Source of the DNA: Desulfocapsa sulfexigens
Lineage (GTDB): Bacteria; Desulfobacterota; Desulfobulbia; Desulfobulbales; Desulfocapsaceae
Direction of reading: 5' to 3'
Length of the DNA stretch: 8,889 bases
Assembly (NCBI GenBank): GCA_015661935.1
Contig: DQVD01000218.1
Location: forward strand, 1-8,889
In this document: piece after piece, positions 1 through 6,365 of the stretch
How positions within the stretch are numbered: position 1 is the stretch's first letter
How the letters are laid out: each line of letters begins with the position of its first letter
Notes under the pieces: model-generated
What the model was told of the DNA's origin: nothing
The model's input: only the letters and a program-made list of their open reading frames with translations
Databases searched by the model: none
Program-made: the position numbers and the translations under genes

Positions 1-1020
1 GAATTCGAGGATTTTAAATATAATCCAAAATTCCCCATCCTCTCAGGTATTGCCCATACTGAGGAAGCCTGGCATCGTCTGAACAGTTTCATGGAAAATA
101 GGGGGTTTGAGCTCAGATACGACCATGAGTTTGAGACCAGACCCGAGCTGATTGAGGCAAAGGATCGGTATCGGTATTTCCTTCGTGCATACAAGATACC
201 CGCCTCTTTATCGGCAAAGTCAAAGGACGAAATTGAAACTGAACTGATGCTTACGCGTCTGGCTCTGCGTAAAGATGGTGAAGACCATGGAAATGACCTA
301 ACTACCTTTTCTTTCTGGCCCGATGTGGCAACAATCAAAGAAGTTGGCTGGCCGCTGGAAATTGGCGATGCACTCAATTTATCCGACAACCGGATCAAAT
401 CCCGGGTATGTATGGCTCAAGGCAGGCAAAATACCAACTACGGAATTAATCTTTATGCATGTCATCCCTTCTTTATTCAGGGAATTGCCACCATGACCAA
501 CGGTGAGAATACTGCATTTGTTCCCATCCGTGACTGGCTGCTCGGCAAACATTTCCCTGGATACACCGGGTATCAGAGTGACTCAGAGACATTTACCCAT
601 ATTCTCCATTACACCCTGAAAAAGCTAAAACTCCCCCTTCAGGCATATAAACATATCATTACTCCCCTTCGAGGCGAGGAACTGACCAAACATCCGCAGG
701 GAGAATTTCTCAAGGGTCTCCGCGATTCCTGTCGTCGTCTTATCATTGACGGTCCCAACGCGGTAATCGCAACACTCCCCGATGAAACCTGCATGCTGGT
801 CATGGATCAAAAGAAATTACGTCCTGCAACCGTTGGTGGAAGACCCGGTGCCTGGGCAATAGCATCTGAAATGTGCGGTGTAGATGCCCTGATCCCTGAC
901 CGTGATCCATCACTTGATTTCCAACCCATGCGTGAACACACAATTATTGTACCACCAGAACGAAAGGAACTGACAATATGGTCTCAACACGATCCGTATC
1001 CGTTGGGCCAGGCAGCTTAA
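1..1020 (+). CDS. Glutamate synthase, class II glutamine amidotransferase subunit (5'-partial)
   Basis: The reading frame is open from base 1, so the gene starts upstream of the window; the ATG at 91 is internal. The 339 visible residues resemble the glutaminase domain of glutamate synthase, encoded as a separate gene as in the split archaeal-type enzyme. It would hydrolyse glutamine to glutamate and pass ammonia to the synthase subunit encoded next. Supporting motifs are NGEN at about 499-510, matching the Asn-Gly-Glu glutamine/oxyanion site of class II amidotransferases, and SDSETF at about 580, matching the Ser-Asp substrate-binding loop. The catalytic N-terminal cysteine should lie upstream and is not visible. 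The C-terminal part (about 730-930) resembles the end of the domain, with Met-Arg-Glu-His. The last 43 nt overlap the next gene in another frame, which suggests translational coupling. The family call is firm; activity cannot be judged without the N-terminus. Confidence 0.88.
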   Translation, partial: EFEDFKYNPKFPILSGIAHTEEAWHRLNSFMENRGFELRYDHEFETRPELIEAKDRYRYFLRAYKIPASLSAKSKDEIETELMLTRLALRKDGEDHGNDLTTFSFWPDVATIKEVGWPLEIGDALNLSDNRIKSRVCMAQGRQNTNYGINLYACHPFFIQGIATMTNGENTAFVPIRDWLLGKHFPGYTGYQSDSETFTHILHYTLKKLKLPLQAYKHIITPLRGEELTKHPQGEFLKGLRDSCRRLIIDGPNAVIATLPDETCMLVMDQKKLRPATVGGRPGAWAIASEMCGVDALIPDRDPSLDFQPMREHTIIVPPERKELTIWSQHDPYPLGQAA

Positions 1021-2618
1021 GCTATACTGACCTGCCCTGGATAATCCAGCACCGCGAAGATAGATGTACCCTCTGCGGCCACTGCACTGCAGTTTGCCCC
1101 AAAGAGGCCATATACCTCGCCTATAGACGACAGAGGATGCCAAAACTTGATGTCCTCAAGAAAAAACGCGGCAATGAATATCGAACATTTGTAGGTATTC
1201 GCCAGAAAAAGAACATGACCAACGCCTGTATTGGTTGTTCCATGTGCTCCATGGTCTGTCCGAATGAGGCCATCCAGCCTGTCCCCAACACCAACGAGCA
1301 TAGGACACTCTTCTTTAATAATCAGAAGGGTGAACCCGCGAAGCGTGGCGGACGGCGTAATGAACCCGGCCCCACACTTCTTGACCGGATCATGTTCAAC
1401 CGCATTTCAATGCTTACTGATCCGGCACTTGATGCCGGGCGCCATGAATTCAATGTTACCACCACACTTGGGCGTACCCTTGATCCGGAAGAGTTTTTGA
1501 AACGCACCCGTGAAGGCGGCTGGATTCCTCCAACACGAGAAATCTTTCCCTTTGTGATAGGCTCCATGTCTTTTGGTGCACTGTCACCAAATATGTGGCT
1601 TGGGTTACTCCAAGGTGTTGCCTACTGTAATGAAGTACTTGGGATCCCGGTTGTCATGTGTACCGGTGAAGGTGGATGTCCACCGTGGGTCTTAAAAAGC
1701 CCTTACCTGAAGTACATCATACTCCAGATTGCGTCCGGTTATTTTGGATGGGATGAGATCATTCGTGCCATTCCTGATATGCAGTGCGATCCCGCAGCCA
1801 TCGAAATTAAATATGGCCAGGGCGCAAAACCAGGTGATGGCGGACTGCTTATGTGGTTCAAAGTTTCCAAATTAATTGCTCGTCTGCGCGGTGTACCGGA
1901 AGGTGTTGACCTTCCATCACCTCCTGTTCATCAGACTCTGTATTCCATTGAGGAATCAGTTATGAAGATGATCCAGACCCTGTCCACTGCATTTGGTCAC
2001 AAGGTGCCCATTTATCCCAAAATTTCTGCCTCAACAAGTTCCAAATCAGTATTGAACAACCTGATACGTAACCCATATGCCGGTGGTTTGTTGATCGATG
2101 GCATTGATGGCGGAACAGGTGCAGCCTACAACGTATCCATGGATGCAACCGGACACCCCGTTGCCTCCAATGTTCGTGAGTGCTATCTGGATTTGGTTGC
2201 TCAAGGTAAACAAAACGAAATTCCAATCTTTGCCGCAGGCGGAATCGGTAAAAACGGAAATGTAACCCAGAATGGACTGGCACTTATCATGCTTGGAGCA
2301 TCAGGTGTTCATATCGGTAAGTACATCATGCAGGCTGCAGCAGGTTGTCTTGGTAATGAGAAGAATCGCTGTAATGTTTGTAACGTTGGTATCTGTCCCA
2401 AAGGTATTACGAGCCAGAATCCTAAACTGTATCGACGCCTTGATCCTGATCTGGTTGCAGAACGGGTTGGTCATGTATTTATGTCCATTCGTACTGAAAT
2501 GAAGAAGATCATGGCACCGCTGGGACGTTCGCAGTCCCTTCCGGTTGGTATGTCTGACGCGCTTGGTATTGGCGACAAGGATGCAGCTGATAGATTAAAT
2601 ATTAAATACGTTTGCTAG
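978..2618 (+). CDS. gltB: Glutamate synthase large-subunit synthase domain with two N-terminal [4Fe-4S] motifs
   Basis: This 546-residue protein is the catalytic core of a split glutamate synthase, making glutamate from 2-oxoglutarate and ammonia at an FMN site. Residues 30-41 (CxxCxxCxxxCP) and 84-95 (the same pattern) are two ferredoxin-type [4Fe-4S] sites. The TIM-barrel FMN domain spans roughly 150-510: GSMSFGA at 195-201, KYGQGAKPGDGG at 278-289 and IDGIDGGTG at 373-381 are hallmark segments. Cys465, Cys468 and Cys473 lie where the 3Fe-4S cluster of glutamate synthases is bound. The ATG at 978 is chosen because AAAGGA at 963-968 lies 9 nt upstream and no other good start precedes the first ferredoxin cysteine. 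The glutaminase domain (previous gene) and GXGXG domain (next gene) of a normal GltB are absent here, so the protein must work in a complex with its neighbours. Ferredoxin motifs on this subunit are typical of archaeal and deltaproteobacterial enzymes. Confidence 0.93.
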   Translation: MVSTRSVSVGPGSLSYTDLPWIIQHREDRCTLCGHCTAVCPKEAIYLAYRRQRMPKLDVLKKKRGNEYRTFVGIRQKKNMTNACIGCSMCSMVCPNEAIQPVPNTNEHRTLFFNNQKGEPAKRGGRRNEPGPTLLDRIMFNRISMLTDPALDAGRHEFNVTTTLGRTLDPEEFLKRTREGGWIPPTREIFPFVIGSMSFGALSPNMWLGLLQGVAYCNEVLGIPVVMCTGEGGCPPWVLKSPYLKYIILQIASGYFGWDEIIRAIPDMQCDPAAIEIKYGQGAKPGDGGLLMWFKVSKLIARLRGVPEGVDLPSPPVHQTLYSIEESVMKMIQTLSTAFGHKVPIYPKISASTSSKSVLNNLIRNPYAGGLLIDGIDGGTGAAYNVSMDATGHPVASNVRECYLDLVAQGKQNEIPIFAAGGIGKNGNVTQNGLALIMLGASGVHIGKYIMQAAAGCLGNEKNRCNVCNVGICPKGITSQNPKLYRRLDPDLVAERVGHVFMSIRTEMKKIMAPLGRSQSLPVGMSDALGIGDKDAADRLNIKYVC

Positions 2619-2628
2619 ATTGTTAATG

Positions 2629-2707
2629 GTTTTCATTTTTCCGCAATCATTTTTCAGAACAAACGATCTTTATCTTTTCTGAAAAATGAAAACTGAAAAC
2701 TGAAAAC
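2629..2707 (+). repeat. AT-rich repeat cluster with two alternative hairpins between gltB and the gltD fusion gene
   Basis: The 110-nt gap inside the operon is highly structured. Positions 2647-2659 pair perfectly with 2677-2689 (13 bp, 17-nt loop). The right arm also pairs perfectly with an upstream segment: 2629-2641 is the exact reverse complement of 2681-2693 (13 bp). The two stems share 2681-2689, so only one can form at a time. The heptamer TGAAAAC follows as three tandem copies at 2687-2707, ending 9 nt before the ribosome binding site of the next gene. No T run follows, so this is not an obvious terminator. It could be an attenuator, an RNA-processing or stability element, or only the product of slippage in AT-rich repeats. 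Confidence 0.6.
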
Positions 2708-2716
2708 TTTCCTTAT

Positions 2717-2722
2717 AAGGAG
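2717..2722 (+). promoter_or_regulatory. Ribosome binding site that supports a GTG start at 2729
   Basis: AAGGAG at 2717-2722 lies 6 nt before GTG at 2729. It is the best Shine-Dalgarno match in the window and supports this non-ATG start for the 787-residue protein. Confidence 0.8.
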
Positions 2723-2728
2723 TTTTCT

Positions 2729-5092
2729 GTGAGTGCTACTGTTGTAAAAGGCCTGAATGAAAATGGCCGCAGAATCAATTCCATGGACTTTGAGTCCATG
2801 GTTCAGGCAGCTGCCAGGACAAGTAATGAAATCCGAATTGAATCCATGGGTCAACATAACCTTGGTATTCGGCTGCAGCATGCTGACGGTTTGTCTATTG
2901 AAGTCTCAGGTCCCACAGGACAGCGACTTGGCTGTATGGGTATGCCAGGAACTATCATCACCTGCAATGGTGCAGCCTCAGATGATGTTGGATATTTGAA
3001 CATCGGAGCCGAAATTACAGTACTTGGTGATGCCACTAATGGTGTCTGTAATGCCATGGCTAACGGAAAGGTTTATATCGCTGGTTCCATTGGTGCCCGT
3101 GGACTGACCATGACCAAATGGAATCCTGCCTACGAAAAACCGGAACTCTGGGTTCTTGGTTCTACCGGTGATTCCTTTGCCGAGTTTAACTGTGGCGGCA
3201 TTGCTGTTGTTTGTGGAGTCGATTCGAAAAATCCTGAAAATGTTACCGGCTATCGCCCCTGCGTTGGTATGGTTGGTGGAACCATCTTTTACCGTGGTAA
3301 AACAGACGACTCCTATTCGCGGAATAATGCTCGTCTTGCTGCCCCAACCGATGAACAATGGCAATGGCTTGAAGAAAATATGCCACTGTTTCTTGCCAAA
3401 ATTTCACGTGATGATTTGAAAAATTCACTTCTCATTCGTGATGAGTGGCAGGTTTTCAATAGTGTTTCCCCTCAGGAACGCGCTTTAATATTCTCAGGCC
3501 CAATGCCCATGGCTGAATTCCGTAAAAAACACTGGAACAAAGCATTTGGAGGCGGAGACCCCCTGCGTGATTTGGCGCCAGGTCTTGACCGCAGCTCAAT
3601 TGGAGCCATTCCTACGGGTGACATGCGACGCAAGAAGCCCTTCTGGGCTAACCGTGAATCAGCAGCACCTTGTACTTATTACTGCCCCGTGCATATTCCC
3701 ACAGTTGATCGTTTGCGTTTAATCCGCGAAGGCCAGATTGATGAAGCTTACGAAATGCTACTTAAGTATACACCACTACCCGCTTCTATTTGCGGATCTG
3801 TCTGCCCAAATCTTTGTATGGAAAACTGTTCTCGTCAGGAGGTAGATGATCCCATTGAAGTTCAGGTTCTTGGCCGCGCCGTGAGCAGTGCCAAATCTCC
3901 TGAAGTTGCGCCATCTTTGGGTAAAAAAGTAGCCATTGTTGGTGGTGGTCCTGCAGGAATGAATGCTGCCTGGCAATTGGCACATGCAGGAGTTGAGGCC
4001 CACATCTTTGAAAAGGATGAATTTGTCGGCGGAAAGCTTGCTCAGGTTATTCCATGGGAACGCCTTTCTCAGGCCATCTGGGATCAGGAGATAAAACGTT
4101 TTCTGGAAACTCCAAATATTCATACCAACCTTGGTGTGGATATGAACAAAGAGACTTTTGCCAGGCTCAAAGAAGATTTTGATTATGTAATCGTTGCAGT
4201 TGGCACACATGAGCCTCGCAGGATTCCATTTCCTGGCCATGAAGCTGTAATACCAGCGCTTGACTTTCTGAAGAAAGCAAAAAGCTCAAATCCTGATACG
4301 ATTGGTAAAGAAGTCGTAATTATCGGTGCCGGAAATGTTGGCTGTGATGTTGCCTGTGAAGCCTATCGTCTTGGTGCTGAAAAGGTTACTCTTGTTGATA
4401 TCCAAAAACCTCTTGCCTTTGGTAAGGAAAAAGAAGCAGCAGAGGCTCTTGGCGCTGAGTTTCGCTGGCCTGTTATGACCAAAGAGGTCACTCCCGAAGG
4501 ACTGGTTATGGATAGCGGCGAAGTAATTCCTGCACAAACGGTTATCATCTCCATTGGTGATGTCCCTAAACTGGAGTTCCTTCCTGATTCTGTTGAGACG
4601 CTCACAGTTGGCGGAGCCGCATGGATGAAAACTGATGAAGCACATCTCACCACAGATGGCAAAGTTCTTGCCATTGGTGATGTTGAGAGACCTGGCCTTG
4701 CCACAAACGCCCTTGGTGCCGGTAAGACTGCAGCCGAATACATTGTTGCTCAGTTTAAAGGCGAGGAGTGGAAACCTTTTACAAAAGAAGTTATCACCCA
4801 AAAGGCGCTTACCATTACTCACTATATCCCGGATAGCGAGCATGAACATTCTCAGGAAAATTCAGCAGATCGCTGTCTTTCCTGTGCATCTTGTCGTGAT
4901 TGTCATCTCTGTGAGACAATCTGTCCTGAAGGTGCCATCAGTCGTCGTGAACTTGAGTTCTCTCATACCAATGGCTACGAAACTGGCCTTGGTGTATCGT
5001 ATGAATATGTTTCCGATGATAGTAAATGTATCGCATGTGGATTTTGTGCCGATACCTGTCCATGCGGTATATGGACAATGCAACCCTTTTAA
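2729..5092 (+). CDS. gltD: GXGXG domain-GltD-ferredoxin fusion, electron-input subunit of glutamate synthase
   Basis: This 787-residue fusion has three parts. Residues about 35-195 are the glycine-rich GXGXG beta-helix domain that ends a normal GltB. Residues about 310-690 are a GltD-like oxidoreductase: iron-sulfur cysteines at 315, 319, 355, 359, 363 and 367; an FAD dinucleotide fold GGGPAG at 405-410; a second, NAD(P)-binding fold GAGNVG at 533-538; and a C-terminal FAD motif AIGDVERPG near 650. Residues 716-779 form a ferredoxin module with CxxCxxCxxxCP at 722-733 and 767-778, plus extra cysteines at 716, 719 and 779. It should take electrons from NAD(P)H or ferredoxin and deliver them to the FMN subunit encoded upstream. 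The first GltD cysteine motif is reduced to CxxxCP, and the second beta strand of the pyridine-nucleotide fold ends in Asp557 (VTLVDIQKP) where NADPH-type GltD proteins usually have paired arginines; both suggest a divergent electron donor. The start is GTG with a strong ribosome binding site. Confidence 0.9.
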   Translation: MSATVVKGLNENGRRINSMDFESMVQAAARTSNEIRIESMGQHNLGIRLQHADGLSIEVSGPTGQRLGCMGMPGTIITCNGAASDDVGYLNIGAEITVLGDATNGVCNAMANGKVYIAGSIGARGLTMTKWNPAYEKPELWVLGSTGDSFAEFNCGGIAVVCGVDSKNPENVTGYRPCVGMVGGTIFYRGKTDDSYSRNNARLAAPTDEQWQWLEENMPLFLAKISRDDLKNSLLIRDEWQVFNSVSPQERALIFSGPMPMAEFRKKHWNKAFGGGDPLRDLAPGLDRSSIGAIPTGDMRRKKPFWANRESAAPCTYYCPVHIPTVDRLRLIREGQIDEAYEMLLKYTPLPASICGSVCPNLCMENCSRQEVDDPIEVQVLGRAVSSAKSPEVAPSLGKKVAIVGGGPAGMNAAWQLAHAGVEAHIFEKDEFVGGKLAQVIPWERLSQAIWDQEIKRFLETPNIHTNLGVDMNKETFARLKEDFDYVIVAVGTHEPRRIPFPGHEAVIPALDFLKKAKSSNPDTIGKEVVIIGAGNVGCDVACEAYRLGAEKVTLVDIQKPLAFGKEKEAAEALGAEFRWPVMTKEVTPEGLVMDSGEVIPAQTVIISIGDVPKLEFLPDSVETLTVGGAAWMKTDEAHLTTDGKVLAIGDVERPGLATNALGAGKTAAEYIVAQFKGEEWKPFTKEVITQKALTITHYIPDSEHEHSQENSADRCLSCASCRDCHLCETICPEGAISRRELEFSHTNGYETGLGVSYEYVSDDSKCIACGFCADTCPCGIWTMQPF

Positions 5093-5097
5093 GCTAC

Positions 5098-5220
5098 TTA
5101 AACAGTCCCAGGCACCACAGCTTCGCATGGTCACCTTTATCCGCATAGTGTAACTATTGCGGACAAAAGTGCCTATGCGAATCTGCGCCACCTGGAACTG
5201 TTTAACATTCTGTTTTTTTT
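5098..5220 (+). terminator. 108-nt near-complete palindrome followed by T8, likely terminator of the glt operon
   Basis: Positions 5098-5205 fold on themselves along almost their whole length, with about 43 base pairs and a 3-nt loop at 5150-5152. The outer arms are almost perfect (5098-5112 against 5191-5205, one mismatch). Inner stems include 5122-5128 with 5175-5181 and 5140-5145 with 5158-5163. Eight T residues follow at 5213-5220, 7 nt beyond the stem. It begins 5 nt after the glt stop codon, so termination is the simplest role. The stem is far longer than an ordinary intrinsic terminator, and the ends are flanked by TA, so a miniature inverted-repeat element that now acts as terminator is possible. 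Confidence 0.55.
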
Positions 5221-5275
5221 ACCCTTCTTTTCCAAGTCCCCCCAAAATACCTCTCTGTGGTATCTATTTTGTTTC

Positions 5276-5321
5276 TTGACTTTACTCCATCTTTTTGAAA
5301 GGCTTTAAGTAGTGCTATTGT
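5276..5321 (+). promoter_or_regulatory. Weak candidate promoter for the binding-protein gene
   Basis: After the terminator, the rest of the gap to 5372 holds no gene. TTGACT at 5276-5281 is a good -35-like hexamer but has no convincing partner at 16-18 nt. TTGAAA at 5295-5300 followed by TATTGT at 5316-5321 has a short 15-nt spacer. A promoter is expected here because a strong hairpin separates this gene from the glt operon, but the exact boxes are uncertain. Confidence 0.2.
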
Positions 5322-5372
5322 TTATGACTCCCTATTTACTTCATTCTTTCATTCATATCATGGAGTTCTCCA

Positions 5373-6257
5373 ATGAAACACCGATTCTCTATTTTCTTTG
5401 TACTGCTTTTTTTCTTCTGCAGTTTCTCTGTTCAGGCAGCCGATAACATTAAAATTGGAATTCTATCCAAAAATGGCCCAGCTAAAGTAATAAAAGAATG
5501 GACTGCCACCGGAGAGTATCTCTCCTCAAAACTTGGTAAAACAGTGGAAATCGTACCACTTGATTTTGACAAGGTAACCCCTGCCATTGAAGCAAACGAA
5601 GTTGATTTTTTTCTCATTAATTCAGCCATGTTTGTTACCGCAAAGGTAAAATTCGGCGCAACAGCCATTGCCACAATGATTAATTCCCGTCAGGGACAGG
5701 CGCTTAAATCATTTGGAGGGGTTATCTTCACAACGGCATACAATGATGGAATCAACTCACTCGCAGACTTGAAGGGAAAAACATTTATGGCGGTTAAGAA
5801 ATCATCCTTTGGCGGCTGGCAGATGGCTTATAAAACTTTCAAAGATGCGGGTATGGATCCGTACACAGATTTTGCCAAAATGGATTTTGCCGGAAAACAT
5901 GATAACGTTGTTTTTGCCATTCATAATGAACAGGCAGAAGCAGGAACCGTTCGTACAGCTACTCTTGAACGAATGGTCGCAAACGGTGCAATCGCCATGG
6001 AAGATTTTAAAATTATCAACAAACAGAGTTCCACATTTCCATTTGTCTACTCTACTACTCTTTATCCAGAATGGCCGCTTGCTAAAACTGCCGCGACTTC
6101 TGATGCGTTAGCCCAGGAAGTTGTTACCGCTTTGAAGCAGGTTAAAAAAGATGATCCGGCAGCCAGTAAAGCCAAGATCGTCGGATGGACAGATCCACTT
6201 GATTATGGACCTGTCGAAGATTTGCAAAAGACTCTCGGCGTTGGAGCATTCAAATAA
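5373..6257 (+). CDS. PhnD-like periplasmic substrate-binding protein
   Basis: The 294-residue protein has a clear signal peptide: KHR, a very hydrophobic phenylalanine-rich core, then VQA and likely signal peptidase I cleavage after residue 22. There is no lipobox. The mature part resembles the phosphate/phosphite/phosphonate-binding (PhnD-like) family. It opens with a beta strand IKIGILS, has the DFFLINSAMF segment where such proteins probe dependence on ligand, then SLADLKGK near 129-136 and a C-terminal GWTDPLDYGPVEDLQ segment. That ending is also typical of periplasmic sensor domains attached to histidine kinases, such as the tetrathionate sensor TtrS, so the ligand need not be a phosphonate. 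GGAG at 5362-5365 lies 7 nt before the ATG. No ABC permease or ATPase is adjacent: upstream is the glt operon and downstream a convergent cell-wall unit. It may supply a distant transporter or sensor. Family confidence is good; ligand unknown. Confidence 0.82.
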   Translation: MKHRFSIFFVLLFFFCSFSVQAADNIKIGILSKNGPAKVIKEWTATGEYLSSKLGKTVEIVPLDFDKVTPAIEANEVDFFLINSAMFVTAKVKFGATAIATMINSRQGQALKSFGGVIFTTAYNDGINSLADLKGKTFMAVKKSSFGGWQMAYKTFKDAGMDPYTDFAKMDFAGKHDNVVFAIHNEQAEAGTVRTATLERMVANGAIAMEDFKIINKQSSTFPFVYSTTLYPEWPLAKTAATSDALAQEVVTALKQVKKDDPAASKAKIVGWTDPLDYGPVEDLQKTLGVGAFK

Positions 6258-6258
6258 G

Positions 6259-6325
6259 GTACTTTCCTCCTGGACCCGATAGGCAACAATTTTTGTTGTC
6301 TATCGGGTTGCCGTTCCGAAGGTAC
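6259..6325. terminator. Strong hairpin between convergent genes, possible bidirectional terminator
   Basis: Positions 6274-6289 pair with 6293-6308: 16 pairs including one G-U, with a 3-nt T loop. An outer stem is possible between 6259-6266 and 6318-6325 (8 pairs, one G-U). The hairpin sits just after the binding-protein stop codon and before the stop codon of the opposite-strand gene, where a shared terminator would be expected. Neither strand has a T run after the stem, so it is not a textbook intrinsic terminator. A 9-bp direct repeat, AAGGTACTT, flanks it at 6256-6264 and 6319-6327. The right copy is the start of the 45-bp repeat described next. Confidence 0.5.
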
Positions 6326-6363
6326 TTATCCAGTGAACTGCCTTTCTTCCTGAACAGGGTCAG
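6319..6363 (+). repeat. 45-bp repeat, copy A (inverted partner at 8780-8824)
   Basis: This segment matches the reverse complement of 8780-8824 at 41 of 45 positions without gaps. Shared blocks include ACTTATCCAGTGAAC and TTCCTGAACAGGGT. It ends 2 nt before the stop codon (read from the minus strand, 6368-6366) of the small cysteine-rich gene. Its left end forms the right flank of the hairpin at 6259-6325. Similarity stops abruptly beyond it on both sides. Confidence 0.85.
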
Positions 6364-6365
6364 TC

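Noticed and set aside
1..6. An EcoRI site at the very first base, suggesting a cloned-fragment end
   Set aside because: Further GAATTC sites occur inside the window near 1445 and 3515, so it says little about how the sequence was obtained and has no biological meaning.
91..1020. ATG at 91 as the true start of the glutaminase gene
   Set aside because: The frame is open back to base 1, and the upstream residues (for example GIAHTEEAW) fit the amidotransferase domain; no ribosome binding site precedes the ATG.
3776..4240. A 154-codon open frame on the minus strand inside the gltD fusion gene
   Set aside because: It lies opposite strongly recognisable GltD coding sequence and its translation resembles no known protein; it is a shadow frame, as are the similar ones at 4286-4849 and 4363-4743.
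4635..5153. A 172-codon plus-strand open frame overlapping the end of the gltD fusion and running into the palindrome
   Set aside because: The other frame encodes the conserved ferredoxin motifs up to 5092. This frame shows no domain features and ends within the hairpin.
5295..5327. Sigma-54 (-24/-12) promoter before the binding-protein gene
   Set aside because: The closest GG and GC pair (5301-5302 and 5314-5315) has the wrong spacing and lacks the surrounding consensus.
6258..6365. Integron attC-like or CRISPR-like structure at the hairpin and repeat
   Set aside because: There are no attC core sites (GTTRRRY/RYYYAAC pair), no integrase gene and no regularly spaced repeats.
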